From a candidate division NPL-UPA2 bacterium (GTDB taxonomy: Bacteria > NPL-UPA2 > JAGMAN01): DNA of 11,970 nt. The position numbers and the translations under genes are program-made. Location: positions 1-11,970 of the forward strand of contig JAJOKU010000100.1 of NCBI GenBank assembly GCA_021129695.1. The letters are read 5' to 3'. A model generated the notes under the pieces. It did no database searches. It saw nothing but the letters and a program-made list of their open reading frames with translations, and was not told the origin of the DNA. Positions 1 through 7,297 of this stretch are shown piece by piece. Within the stretch, counting starts at the first letter, position 1; each line of letters opens with the position of its first letter.

Positions 1-296
1 TTACAGATTTGTAGGAAAATGTAGGAAATTTGTAAGAAATATTTCATTGTTTTCCATCAGAATGGATACTGAATTTTTAATTTGTGCAACTACTCGACTA
101 ATAAACGACTAATAATTGACCAAACACACCAGAAAGACGCCACAAAGACGCCAAGAAAATCAGGAAAGGAAGCACAAACGACTCATAAAGGGCTCACAAA
201 CGGCTCAAACGGGTGATAAATTTGGTGATTTTACAGAGATGATATGTGTACGTTCACAATTAGGTTCACGATTAACTTCACGATAGGAAAGGATGA
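1..296. repeat. AT-rich gene-free region of successive 10-12 bp imperfect tandem repeats
   Basis: No credible gene is visible here. The stretch is made of short, different direct repeats, each with a period close to one helical turn: GTAGGAAA at 11-18 and 21-28 with GTAAGAAA at 32-39; CGACTAATAA at 95-104 and 106-115; AAAGACGCC at 133-141 and 144-152; variants of CAAACGGCTCA across 174-207; GGTGAT at 212-217 and 224-229; TTCACAAT at 253-260 followed by TTCACGAT at 265-272 and 277-284. The sequence is AT-rich compared with the genes that follow. I saw no good DnaA boxes and no convincing -35/-10 pair for topA. It may be an upstream regulatory region or slippage-prone spacer DNA; its function is unknown. 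Confidence 0.6.
285..292 (+). promoter_or_regulatory. ribosome binding site of topA
   Basis: AGGAAAGG lies 4 nt before the TTG at 297 and 13 nt before the ATG at 306. The spacing is short for the TTG and long for the ATG, so the site does not settle the start. An ATG at 293 in another frame reads only eight codons before a stop. Confidence 0.5.
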
Positions 297-2456
297 TTGA
301 ATACAATGAGGAAAAGTAAGAAAAAAAAGAACGCTAAGTCGTTGGTAATCGTTGAATCCCCGGCGAAGGCGAGGACGATCAACAAATTCTTGGGTTCTAA
401 TTTTGAGGTGAAGTCATGCTCGGGACATGTGCGCGACCTCCCCAAGAACAGGTTTGGAGTAGATGTAAAGAGTAACTTCCAACCGGAGTATGTCACTGTT
501 CCTGGTCGCACGAAAGTAATTAAAGAGATTAAGAAGAAGGCCGGGGAGGTGGACAGGATACTCTTGGCTCTCGACCCGGACCGGGAAGGGGAAGCTATAG
601 CCTGGCATTTAGCTGAGCTTCTCCCGAATAAGGCTAATATCTACCGCATAATCTTCCATGAGGTAACTAAGGGAGCCATCCAGGAGGCAGTTAAGAATGC
701 TCATCAAATAGACCTAAACAAGGTCAATGCCCAGCAGGCAAGGAGAATATTGGATAGGATTGTTGGATATAAGTTAAGTCCCCTGCTCTGGAGGAAGGTG
801 GGAGGAAGGCTGAGTGCCGGGAGAGTGCAATCGGTAGCTGTTCGTCTCATCTGCGAGCGGGAGAGAGAGATAGACGCATTTGTGCCCGAAGAATACTGGT
901 CAGTGACCGCGAAGCTAAGGCGCAAGAAAACTGACGGTAAAGAATTTGAGGCCAAGTTAGAGGAGATTGATTCCAAGAAAGCGAAGATTGTTAGTGGAGA
1001 GCAAGCCAAAAAGATAGTAGATAAACTGAAAAAGGAAGATTTTTTTGTCAAGGATATAAAGACAAAGGACAAAAAAAGGTATCCTTCCCCTCCCTTCACC
1101 ACCAGCTATCTTCAGCAGGAAGCCTCCAGGAAACTGCGTTTCAGCGCTTCTAATACCATGCGTATAGCCCAGCAACTCTATGAAGGTCTGGAGGTGGGTG
1201 AGGAAGGAAGCATCGGCCTTATTACCTATATGAGGACTGATTCTATTAGAGTTGCGAGTGAGGCTCAAGGAGAGGCTTCCACCTATATTAAGGAGAAATT
1301 TGGCTCCAATTTCGCTCCCCCTACCCCACCTCGATACAAGTCAAAGAAGGGCGCTCAGGAGGCCCATGAAGCTATTCGCCCGACCAGTATCTATCGGGAG
1401 CCAGAGAGGCTCAAAGCCTTTCTAACGCCTGAGCAATACCGGTTATATAAACTAATCTGGACTCGCTTCCTGGCCAGCCAGATGAAGCCTGCCGTGCTCA
1501 AAATAACCACAGTGGACATAGAGGCAGGAAGGTTCCTCTTAAGGGCTACCGGTCTTGAGATTAAATTCAAAGGGTTCATGGTCGTTTATGTAGAGAGCCA
1601 GGAGGATGGAGGGCGAGAGAAGGAAGAAAGAGAAGTTGAGAAAGAGAAAGAAAATATCCTGCCGGCGCTTAAAGAGGGGGAGAAGCTGACCCTCATCAAG
1701 CTTCTACCGGAGCAACATTTCACCAAGCCGCCACCCAGGTTCTCAGAAGCTATCTTGGTCAAGGCCCTGGAGGAAGAAGGGATTGGCCGACCAAGCACCT
1801 ACGCTCCCATCATTCAGGTCATTCAGAGCCGCCGTTATGTGGAAAAAATTAAGGGTAGGTTCCATTCCACTGAACTGGGCCGGATAGTGACTGAGCTTTT
1901 AGTGGAACACTTCCCGAAAGTCTTGGATGTAAAATTTACGGCTAACATGGAGCAGGGCTTAGATGAAGTTGAGGAAGGAAGAGTTGACTGGGTAAAACTG
2001 CTCAGAGATTTCTATCAACCCTTCATGCTCACAGTTGTTAAGGCCGGCCGGGAGATGAAGAGGGTGAAACGGAAGGAGAAGGTAACCGATGAGAAGTGTC
2101 CCCAGTGTGATGGAGTTATGGTAGAGAAAGATGGCAGATACGGGAGATTCTTAGCCTGCCGAAATTTCCCAAAGTGCAAATATACCCAGCCGATGACTAC
2201 CGGGGTGACCTGTCCGGAAGACCGATGTGACGGGCAGATTGTGGAGCACAGGACAAAGAAGGGCAGGACCTTCTTTAGCTGCAATCGATTTCCTGACTGT
2301 AAATTCTCCCTCTGGAACAAGCCAGTGGAGAAAGAGTGTCCAGACTGCGGGGCAAAGTTCTTGGTAGAGCACAGAGGCAGAGCCGGTCACACTTTTTACC
2401 AATGCAATGACAGGGAATGTGGATACAAAGAAAAAGAAGATGTCAGGGATGAGTAA
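297..2456 (+). CDS. topA: DNA topoisomerase I (type IA)
   Basis: Relaxes negatively supercoiled DNA by passing one strand through a transient single-strand break, acting on the nucleoid. The 719-residue product has the whole type IA layout. A Toprim domain spans about residues 15-128, with VESPAKA (catalytic Glu20) and DPDREGE (Asp93, Asp95, Glu97). The active-site tyrosine is Tyr311 in LITYMRTDS with Arg313 beside it, and the EEGIGRPSTYAPI motif is at 493-505. Three C-terminal four-cysteine zinc ribbons follow (C601/604/621/627, C639/644/662/668, C681/684/703/708). An acidic, Lys-rich stretch at 436-453 looks like a flexible insertion. The TTG start is preceded by AGGAAAGG; ATG at 306 is an alternative that loses only three residues. 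The xerC gene begins 2 nt after the stop, so the two are probably co-transcribed. Family assignment is secure; only the exact start is uncertain. Confidence 0.97.
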   Translation: MNTMRKSKKKKNAKSLVIVESPAKARTINKFLGSNFEVKSCSGHVRDLPKNRFGVDVKSNFQPEYVTVPGRTKVIKEIKKKAGEVDRILLALDPDREGEAIAWHLAELLPNKANIYRIIFHEVTKGAIQEAVKNAHQIDLNKVNAQQARRILDRIVGYKLSPLLWRKVGGRLSAGRVQSVAVRLICEREREIDAFVPEEYWSVTAKLRRKKTDGKEFEAKLEEIDSKKAKIVSGEQAKKIVDKLKKEDFFVKDIKTKDKKRYPSPPFTTSYLQQEASRKLRFSASNTMRIAQQLYEGLEVGEEGSIGLITYMRTDSIRVASEAQGEASTYIKEKFGSNFAPPTPPRYKSKKGAQEAHEAIRPTSIYREPERLKAFLTPEQYRLYKLIWTRFLASQMKPAVLKITTVDIEAGRFLLRATGLEIKFKGFMVVYVESQEDGGREKEEREVEKEKENILPALKEGEKLTLIKLLPEQHFTKPPPRFSEAILVKALEEEGIGRPSTYAPIIQVIQSRRYVEKIKGRFHSTELGRIVTELLVEHFPKVLDVKFTANMEQGLDEVEEGRVDWVKLLRDFYQPFMLTVVKAGREMKRVKRKEKVTDEKCPQCDGVMVEKDGRYGRFLACRNFPKCKYTQPMTTGVTCPEDRCDGQIVEHRTKKGRTFFSCNRFPDCKFSLWNKPVEKECPDCGAKFLVEHRGRAGHTFYQCNDRECGYKEKEDVRDE

Positions 2457-2458
2457 GG

Positions 2459-3355
2459 ATGGAAGACTACATAAGCAAGTTCATGAACTACTTAGGGATT
2501 GAGCGGAACCTGTCTTCCCACACGCTGAAGAGTTATCAAGGTGACCTGGGGCAGTTCTCGCTATTTTTGAAGTCCAGTGTTACCGTGAACCAGATAGATT
2601 GTCTGACTATCCGGGAATATTTAGCTTATTTACAGGGAATGGATGTTCGCCGAAGAACGGTGGCCAGGAAATTATCCTGCCTTCGCTCTTTCTTCAAATT
2701 CCTCTGCCGGGAAGGTTACTTAGCCTCTGACCCGACAGCCGGAATAAGAAGTCCCCGCCTGGAGAAGAAGCTCCCCAAATTCTTGGATTTAGATGAGGTG
2801 ACAAAATTGGTGGAGGCTCCTTCTGAGGATGAAGTGCTTGGATTGAGGGATAGAGCCATCCTGGAGACCCTCTACAGCACCGGGATGCGGGTGAGCGAAC
2901 TGGTCAGCCTGAATGCAGGCCAGATAGATTTTATTGGTGGAGCATTGAAAGTAATGGGTAAGAGGAGGAAAGAGAGGTTGACTCCCATCGGTGAGAATGC
3001 TTTGAAGGCTATCAGAAAATACCTGGAGAAGCGCCCACAGCTACTCAGGAGGAGGAAGAGAGATATCTTAAAAGATAAGGATGCCCTCTTCCTGAATAAC
3101 TGGGGAGGGAGGCTCACCCGCCTGAGCATTCGTCGAATAGTGAAAAAATATATCCAGAAAATTTCCTCTGAACTGAATATCAGCCCTCACACGCTCAGGC
3201 ACACCTTTGCCACTCATCTACTAGATGCCGGGGCAGACCTAAGAGCCATCCAGGAGCTCCTCGGACATGTCAACCTCTCTACTACTCAAATCTATACCCA
3301 TGTGACCACTCAAAGGCTAAAGACCATCTACGACAGCGCTCATCCCAGAGCCTGA
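2459..3355 (+). CDS. xerC: XerC-type site-specific tyrosine recombinase
   Basis: A 298-residue tyrosine recombinase of the type that resolves chromosome dimers at dif near division. The N-terminal SAM-like core-binding domain covers about residues 1-90 and the catalytic domain about 105-290. All catalytic residues are visible: Arg144 (STGMRVSEL), Lys168 (VMGKRRK), His244 and Arg247 (HTLRHTFATHLL), His270 (LLGH) and nucleophile Tyr279 (TTQIYTHV). The ending YDSAHPRA resembles XerC more than XerD, but XerC/XerD naming from one sequence is tentative. Length is normal for the family. The ATG lies 2 nt after the topA stop, with AGGG about 10 nt upstream inside topA. A topA-xerC pair is known in several phyla, and this looks like a chromosomal Xer rather than an integrase of a mobile element. 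No hslVU follows. Confidence 0.93.
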   Translation: MEDYISKFMNYLGIERNLSSHTLKSYQGDLGQFSLFLKSSVTVNQIDCLTIREYLAYLQGMDVRRRTVARKLSCLRSFFKFLCREGYLASDPTAGIRSPRLEKKLPKFLDLDEVTKLVEAPSEDEVLGLRDRAILETLYSTGMRVSELVSLNAGQIDFIGGALKVMGKRRKERLTPIGENALKAIRKYLEKRPQLLRRRKRDILKDKDALFLNNWGGRLTRLSIRRIVKKYIQKISSELNISPHTLRHTFATHLLDAGADLRAIQELLGHVNLSTTQIYTHVTTQRLKTIYDSAHPRA

Positions 3356-3423
3356 ATATGCTTGAAGTTCAGGGAAGCGTAACACAGAGATGGACATGGA
3401 AAATCACAGGTGTTTAAAATTGG

Positions 3424-3452
3424 TTGACAATAGCCGGCCATCCTGTTATAGT
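3424..3452 (+). promoter_or_regulatory. near-consensus sigma-70 type promoter of the rpsF operon
   Basis: TTGACA (3424-3429) and TATAGT (3447-3452) are separated by exactly 17 nt, and TG at 3444-3445 gives an extended -10. Transcription should start near 3457-3460, only about 15 nt before the rpsF start and directly in front of its Shine-Dalgarno. This is the best promoter in the window. Confidence 0.8.
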
Positions 3453-3460
3453 GTTGAATA

Positions 3461-3466
3461 GGAGGT
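3461..3466 (+). promoter_or_regulatory. ribosome binding site deciding the rpsF TTG start
   Basis: GGAGGT lies 7 nt before TTG 3474. No in-frame ATG exists close by, so this strong site fixes the unusual TTG start. Confidence 0.8.
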
Positions 3467-3473
3467 AAGAGGG

Positions 3474-3764
3474 TTGTCTACTCAACACAAGTATGAAGGA
3501 GTATTTATCACCGATCCCAATTTAGGGGAGGAAGAGAAGGAGAAGACCATGGCCGCGGTGGAGGAGGTGATAAGTAAGAACGGGGGCGCCGTAGAGAAGA
3601 GGGAAAAGTGGGGGAGGAGGAATTTAGCCTATGAAGTTAAGGAAAAGAAAGATGCCTTCTACTTCTCGCTCAACTTCAAAATAGAACCAAAAGCGATCTT
3701 GGAGCTCAAGAAGGCTTACGGGCTGAATAGTTCCATCTTGAGGCATCTAATATTTCGAAAATGA
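3474..3764 (+). CDS. rpsF: 30S ribosomal protein bS6
   Basis: bS6 binds the platform of the small ribosomal subunit together with bS18. The 96-residue product starts with the family signature YEGVFITDPNL and has the typical GRRNLAYEVKEKKDAFYFSLNF centre in pieces: WGRRNLAYE at about 46-54 and DAFYFSLNF at about 60-68. It ends with LNSSILRHLIFRK, matching the usual alpha-beta ferredoxin-like fold and family length, without the long acidic tail found in some bacteria. The start is TTG, fixed by GGAGGT 7 nt upstream. A strong promoter lies immediately before it and ssb lies 158 nt downstream. rpsF-ssb-rpsR-rplI-dnaB is a classic bacterial order, which supports the call. The spacer after the gene contains repeats rather than a recognisable terminator. 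Confidence 0.95.
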   Translation: MSTQHKYEGVFITDPNLGEEEKEKTMAAVEEVISKNGGAVEKREKWGRRNLAYEVKEKKDAFYFSLNFKIEPKAILELKKAYGLNSSILRHLIFRK

Positions 3765-3783
3765 ACAGAAATTACAAACCACA

Positions 3784-3888
3784 CCTGCCTGCGGCGGGCA
3801 GGGAGGCCACACGGTAAAACACCGCGAAGCACACACAGCCAAAGGCAGTGCCGAAGGCAGCCAAAGCACCGCCGATTCTCAGGCAGTG
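3784..3888. repeat. intergenic GC-rich repeat element between rpsF and ssb
   Basis: The 158-nt rpsF-ssb gap has no gene. It opens with a hairpin, CCTGCCTG (3784-3791) pairing with CGGGCAGG (3795-3802) over a 3-nt loop, with one G-T pair. No T-run follows, so it is not a classic terminator. A second small hairpin is CGGT/ACCG (3812-3815 with 3821-3824). GCCGATTCTCAGGCAGTG (3871-3888) is repeated exactly, inverted, at 10376-10393, and GCAGTGCCGA (3845-3854) is inverted at 10389-10398. The block therefore belongs to the same dispersed family as the elements at 5001-5170 and 10340-10410. Confidence 0.7.
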
Positions 3889-3922
3889 AAAAATTTTTAG
3901 GTTGCGGTAAGGGAGGGGGAAA

Positions 3923-4342
3923 ATGGCTAATTTAAATAGTGTCTTTTTGATAGGACGTTTGACCAGGGACCCGGAGCTTCGCTATGCTCCCAGTGGAAGT
4001 GCAGTTACCAATCTTGGTTTAGCTGCCAACCGGGTCTTCACCACTCAGGCCGGAGAGAGAAAGGAAGAGGCCTGCTTTGTGCAGGTAGTCGTCTGGGGTA
4101 AGCAGGCCGAGACTTGCAGCCAGTACCTGAGCAAAGGAAGGCAGATACTTGTAGAGGGGAGACTACGCAGTTCTTCCTGGGAAACTGACTCCGGTGAGAA
4201 GCGAAGCCGGGTGGAAGTGATAGCCAGACGCATCCAGTTTTTAGATAGAAAACCGGCCGAGGCGCCACCGGTTGAGGAGGGAAAGGAAGAAGCAAGTATT
4301 CCAGAGGAGATAACCGGTGAGGAGGAAGAAGGAACCAGCTGA
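3923..4342 (+). CDS. ssb: single-stranded DNA-binding protein
   Basis: Coats single-stranded DNA during replication, recombination and repair, normally as a homotetramer. The 139-residue product has a bacterial SSB OB fold at about residues 1-108, including [18 protein letters not shown], the [11 protein letters not shown] strand and [17 protein letters not shown]. The tail from about 110 is Glu/Pro-rich, as usual. The odd point is the end: it stops at [12 protein letters not shown] and lacks the conserved acidic tip ending in Pro-Phe (DDDIPF type) through which SSB recruits partner proteins. The gene has a strong GGGAGGGGG just before its ATG, and its last 26 nt overlap the start of rpsR, so translation of the two is likely coupled. 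Confidence 0.95.
   Translation: MANLNSVFLIGRLTRDPELRYAPSGSAVTNLGLAANRVFTTQAGERKEEACFVQVVVWGKQAETCSQYLSKGRQILVEGRLRSSSWETDSGEKRSRVEVIARRIQFLDRKPAEAPPVEEGKEEASIPEEITGEEEEGTS
4304..4309 (+). promoter_or_regulatory. ribosome binding site of rpsR inside ssb
   Basis: GAGGAG lies 7 nt before GTG 4317. It sits within the ssb tail codons and supports the GTG start, giving a 26-nt overlap of the two reading frames. Confidence 0.65.
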
Positions 4343-4559
4343 GAAGTTCATAAGAAGGAAACGCCCTTGCAAGTTCTGTCAGGGCAAGGTGGAAGAGATA
4401 GATTTTAAGTCAGTAAGTCAGCTCCAGAACTATATCACTGAACGAGGAAAGATTCTTCCCCGCCGGATTTCTGGTAACTGTGCTAAACACCAGAGACAGA
4501 TAACCAGGGCTATCAAGAGGGCCAGGCAGCTTGCCCTCCTGCCATTTGTGGCTAAATAA
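4317..4559 (+). CDS. rpsR: 30S ribosomal protein bS18, zinc-type
   Basis: bS18 pairs with bS6 on the small-subunit platform. The 80-residue product is basic and carries the family core: [20 protein letters not shown] (27-46), LPRRISGNC and [13 protein letters not shown]. It keeps four potential metal ligands, Cys18 and Cys21 (RPCKFC) with Cys55 and His58 (GNCAKHQR), so it appears to be the ancestral zinc-binding form rather than the cysteine-free form seen in many bacteria. The GTG start lies inside ssb and has GAGGAG 7 nt upstream. The stop codon overlaps the rplI start as TAATG. Both overlaps suggest tight translational coupling through ssb-rpsR-rplI. Confidence 0.95.
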   Translation: MRRKKEPAEKFIRRKRPCKFCQGKVEEIDFKSVSQLQNYITERGKILPRRISGNCAKHQRQITRAIKRARQLALLPFVAK

Positions 4560-5002
4560 TGAAGGTTGTTCTTAGACAGGACCAAGAGAGTTTAGGAAAG
4601 AGAGGAGATGTGGTGGAGGTAGCTCCCGGCTTTGCTCGCAACTTTCTCCTGCCTCGAAGATTGGCTTTGGAAGCAACTCCCAAGAGCATGAGGATATTTG
4701 AAGAAGAGAAGAAGATGGAAGTTACTCAGAGAAGAAGACAGAAGAAGGAAGCGGAGGATTTAGCTAAGAAGTTAGCGGCCATGTCCTGCACCATTCCTGT
4801 AGAGGCCGGCGAGGATGACAAACTGTATGGTTCGGTCACTTCCATGGATATTGCTGAGGCTTTAAAGAAAGAGGGGATTGAGATAGACAAGCGGAAGGTG
4901 GTCTTAGAAGAGCCAATAAAATCCTTGGGCATCTATCATGTTCCTGTTAAACTTCATCCGGATATCACTGCTGAGGTGAAGGTTTGGGTAGTAAAAAAAT
5001 AG
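4559..5002 (+). CDS. rplI: 50S ribosomal protein bL9
   Basis: bL9 sits at the base of the L1 stalk of the large subunit and extends outward. The 147-residue product shows the standard two-domain design. The N-terminal domain (1 to about 40) has GKRGDVVEVAPGFARNFLLP, followed by a long charged helix at about 41-75 (EEEKKMEVTQRRRQKKEAED) and a C-terminal domain that includes DKLYGSVTSMDIAEAL and the YHVPVKLHPDI motif. Length is normal. The ATG overlaps the rpsR stop by one base. The TAG stop runs into the first bases of the inverted-repeat element at 5001-5170, so the end of the gene coincides with the boundary of that element. Confidence 0.96.
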   Translation: MKVVLRQDQESLGKRGDVVEVAPGFARNFLLPRRLALEATPKSMRIFEEEKKMEVTQRRRQKKEAEDLAKKLAAMSCTIPVEAGEDDKLYGSVTSMDIAEALKKEGIEIDKRKVVLEEPIKSLGIYHVPVKLHPDITAEVKVWVVKK

Positions 5003-5170
5003 CCGCCTGCTTCGGGGTCTTGTTCGCGCTCAGTTTTGGCTTCGCCAAGTTAGAAATACGGTGAAGCACAGCTGAGGCAGTGCTGCTTCGCTGCGGTACT
5101 GCCTGTGGGGCTGTAAGGGAAGAGCTCGCCAAAGAAATCGCTGCTCACAAGACCCACTCGCGCGGCGGCT
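5001..5170. repeat. 170-bp structured element with terminal inverted repeats between rplI and dnaB
   Basis: The ends pair as AGCCGCC (5001-5007) with GGCGGCT (5164-5170), then GGGTCTTGT (5015-5023) with ACAAGACCC (5147-5155), with unpaired 7 and 8 nt between. Inside are a TTGGC/GCCAA hairpin (5036-5048) and a strong 12-bp stem with two G-T pairs (5075-5086 with 5093-5104, loop TTCGCT), extended by ACAGC/GCTGT (5068-5072 with 5110-5114). AAATACGGTGAAGCA (5054-5068) recurs inverted at 10396-10410. The right end (5148-5170) matches 8086-8108 at 21 of 23 positions. No protein is encoded. It resembles a small non-autonomous (MITE-like) insertion or a folded RNA element; which of these is unknown. 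Confidence 0.65.
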
Positions 5171-5188
5171 TATCATGAGGAATAAGTT

Positions 5189-6520
5189 GTGTGTGCCCGT
5201 GATGTGAAGGTGCCGCCCCAGAATTTGGAGGCGGAGATGTCGGTCCTGGGCTCTATGATGATGGAGGAGGAAGCCATTGCCCGGGCCATTGAGCTCCTGG
5301 ACAAAGATAGTTTCTACCATGAAGCCCATAAGAAGATATTCTCAGCTATGCTTGATTTATATGAAAGGAGCGCCGCTGTGGACCTGGTCACTTTCACTGA
5401 GGAGCTTCGAAAGCGGGGGGATCTGGAGGGAGTAGGGGGGGCGGCTTACCTCACTTCTCTGATCAACGCTGTTCCCACGGCGGCCAATATAGAGCATTAT
5501 GCAAAGATTGTTAAAGAGAAAGCTATACTTCGAAGTTTGATTAACACCGCTACCCAAATTATTACTGAGAGCTATGAAGACCGGCAAGAAGTTGACCTTT
5601 TCTTAGATAAGGTTGAGAGCCGGATCTTTGACATCTCCGAGAGCAAGCTGCGACAGGACTTCGTTTCCATAAGAGACCTCATCGGCGATAGCATCGAATT
5701 AGCTGAGAGACTCACCGAGAAAAAACAGTTGGTGACCGGCATTCCCACTGGGTTCACTGACTTCGATACCAAAACCTCGGGGCTCCAACCTTCAGACCTC
5801 ATCGTTATAGCCGGAAGACCTTCCATGGGTAAGTCTTCTTTCGCTATAAATGTGGCCCTGCACGTTGGAGTGCAGAAAAAGATTCCCCTGGCCTTCTTCA
5901 GCCTGGAGATGTCCAAGGAGCAGTTGGTCCAGCGGATGCTCTGCTCTGAGGCCAGGGTGGACGCTCATAAACTGAGGACTGGTTTCTTAAGTAGCTCAGC
6001 CTTCAGCGATTTAACCCTTGCCGCCGGGCTTTTGGCCGAAGCTCCCATCTTCATAGATGACACACCGGGTGTGTCTATCCTGGAACTTAGGGCTAAAGCG
6101 CGTCGCCTCAAATCAAGGGAGAATATCGGACTGATAATTATCGATTACCTTCAACTGATGCAGGGAAGGAGGAGGGCGGAGAATAGGCAACAGGAGATTT
6201 CGGAGATTTCTCGTTCTCTAAAGTCCTTGGCCAGGGAACTAAAGGTGCCCGTGGTGGCTCTTTCTCAGTTGAGCCGGGCCGTGGAGCAGAGGGAAGACCA
6301 TCGTCCCCGATTAGCTGACCTTCGGGAATCAGGAGCTATTGAACAGGATGCCGATGTAGTAGCCCTTCTCCTCAGGGAGGAGTATTACACTCCTGATAAG
6401 AATCCTGGCGAGGCTGATGTTAACATCGCCAAGCAGCGAAATGGCCCGGTGGGCTCGTTTAAGCTGACCTTCAGGCAAGAGTGCACCCGGTTTGAAAACT
6501 ATTCCGGTCGACCGGAGTAA
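5189..6520 (+). CDS. dnaB: replicative DNA helicase DnaB
   Basis: Hexameric 5'-3' helicase that unwinds DNA at the replication fork and contacts primase. The 443-residue product opens with the usual VPPQNLEAEMSVLGSMM. An N-terminal domain runs to about residue 150, followed by a linker and a RecA-type motor domain. Visible motifs are Walker A GRPSMGKS (209-216), the catalytic Glu240 in FSLEMSKEQ, Walker B LIIIDYLQLM (315-324), Gln360 in ALSQLSRAVE, the ADLRESGAIEQDAD block (376-389) and the KQRNGPVG motif (415-422) carrying arginine-finger residues. No intein interrupts it. The GTG start is supported by GAGG at 5177-5180, 8 nt upstream and just outside the repeat element. It is the last classic member of the rpsF block, and mlaE follows after 3 nt. 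Confidence 0.96.
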   Translation: MCARDVKVPPQNLEAEMSVLGSMMMEEEAIARAIELLDKDSFYHEAHKKIFSAMLDLYERSAAVDLVTFTEELRKRGDLEGVGGAAYLTSLINAVPTAANIEHYAKIVKEKAILRSLINTATQIITESYEDRQEVDLFLDKVESRIFDISESKLRQDFVSIRDLIGDSIELAERLTEKKQLVTGIPTGFTDFDTKTSGLQPSDLIVIAGRPSMGKSSFAINVALHVGVQKKIPLAFFSLEMSKEQLVQRMLCSEARVDAHKLRTGFLSSSAFSDLTLAAGLLAEAPIFIDDTPGVSILELRAKARRLKSRENIGLIIIDYLQLMQGRRRAENRQQEISEISRSLKSLARELKVPVVALSQLSRAVEQREDHRPRLADLRESGAIEQDADVVALLLREEYYTPDKNPGEADVNIAKQRNGPVGSFKLTFRQECTRFENYSGRPE

Positions 6521-6523
6521 AGG

Positions 6524-7297
6524 ATGCTACAAATCTTAGGAAGGAGAACAGTCTCGGCTCTGACTTATCTTGGAGAAATATCCATACTATTTGCTCAGAC
6601 CCTGAGTTTGGCCCTGAGACCTCCCTGGAGGGGGAAGAACCTTTTGAGCGAGATGGTAAATGTGGGACTACTTTCTCTGCCGGTGGTCATCATAACCGGT
6701 GCTTTCACGGGAATGGTACTGGCCCTTCAGTCCTATTACGTCTTGCACAAGATGACCTTAGAGACTGTAATAGGTGGCCTGGTGAATCTATCACTAGCCA
6801 AGGAGCTGGGACCCGTTTTAACCGCTCTCATGCTGGCCGGTCGGGTGGGAGCGGCCATCACTGCTCAGGTGGGAACAATGAAGGTTACCGAGCAGATTGA
6901 TGCTCTCCAGAGTCTGGCTGTCAATCCGGTAAAGTATCTGGTCGTCCCCAGATTTCTCGCCTGTCTCATTCTTTTACCTATCCTGACCATATATACTGTT
7001 TTCATTGGTATGTTGGGAGGGTATATAGCTTCAGTGAAGATGATGGGAATCAACGCCACCTTCTACCTCAGCATTGCATTGGAGAGGGTAGCTCCTCATG
7101 ATATTCTGAACGGATTAATCAAGGCCCTCTTCTTTGGAATGATCATCGGCATCATTGCTTGCCATAAAGGTTTAACCGCCAGGGGAGGAGCAGAGGGAGT
7201 AGGTAGAGCTACCACTGGTTCAGTGGTTACCTCTTGCATCCTGATCTTAATCGCTAATTTCTTTATAACCATAGCTCTCGAGATAGTGAATTTATGA
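6524..7297 (+). CDS. mlaE: MlaE-family ABC transporter permease
   Basis: Membrane subunit of the MlaFED-type phospholipid transporter, which moves lipids between the inner and outer membranes. The 257-residue product is the usual length. It has an amphipathic N-terminus (about 1-35), hydrophobic segments at about 48-72, 96-112, 143-170 and 200-214, and a C-terminal segment at about 236-253. The family hallmark is clear: LAKELGPVLTALMLAGRVGAA then TAQVGTMKVTEQIDALQSLA and NPVKYLVVPR. CHKGLTARGGAEGVGRATT near the end is also typical. The ATG lies 3 nt after the dnaB stop with GGAG near the dnaB end, so it is likely co-transcribed with the replication block. mlaF overlaps its stop (ATGA). Confidence 0.94.
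   Translation: MLQILGRRTVSALTYLGEISILFAQTLSLALRPPWRGKNLLSEMVNVGLLSLPVVIITGAFTGMVLALQSYYVLHKMTLETVIGGLVNLSLAKELGPVLTALMLAGRVGAAITAQVGTMKVTEQIDALQSLAVNPVKYLVVPRFLACLILLPILTIYTVFIGMLGGYIASVKMMGINATFYLSIALERVAPHDILNGLIKALFFGMIIGIIACHKGLTARGGAEGVGRATTGSVVTSCILILIANFFITIALEIVNL

Noticed and set aside
1..296. CRISPR array or replication origin
   Set aside because: Repeats are 8-13 nt, differ from one another and have no spacers of CRISPR size; no cluster of DnaA boxes is visible.
293..319. Eight-codon ORF from ATG 293 overlapping the topA start
   Set aside because: Its only candidate ribosome binding site touches the ATG with no spacing, so a leader peptide is not supported.
278..511. Minus-strand ORF of 77 codons across the topA start
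   Set aside because: It is antisense to the well-supported topA N-terminus, has low-complexity Phe/Leu content from the Lys codons opposite, and no recognisable domain.
2459..3355. Integrase of a mobile element
   Set aside because: Xer-type length and C-terminus, tight spacing to topA and lack of attachment repeats, excisionase or cargo point to a chromosomal XerC.
3784..3802. Hairpin after rpsF as an intrinsic terminator
   Set aside because: No T-run follows the stem, and termination here would cut off the essential ssb-rpsR-rplI-dnaB genes unless another promoter exists.
5030..5329. Minus-strand ORF of 99 codons across the rplI-dnaB spacer
   Set aside because: It runs through the hairpin-rich repeat element into the antisense of dnaB; no domain or start signal supports it.
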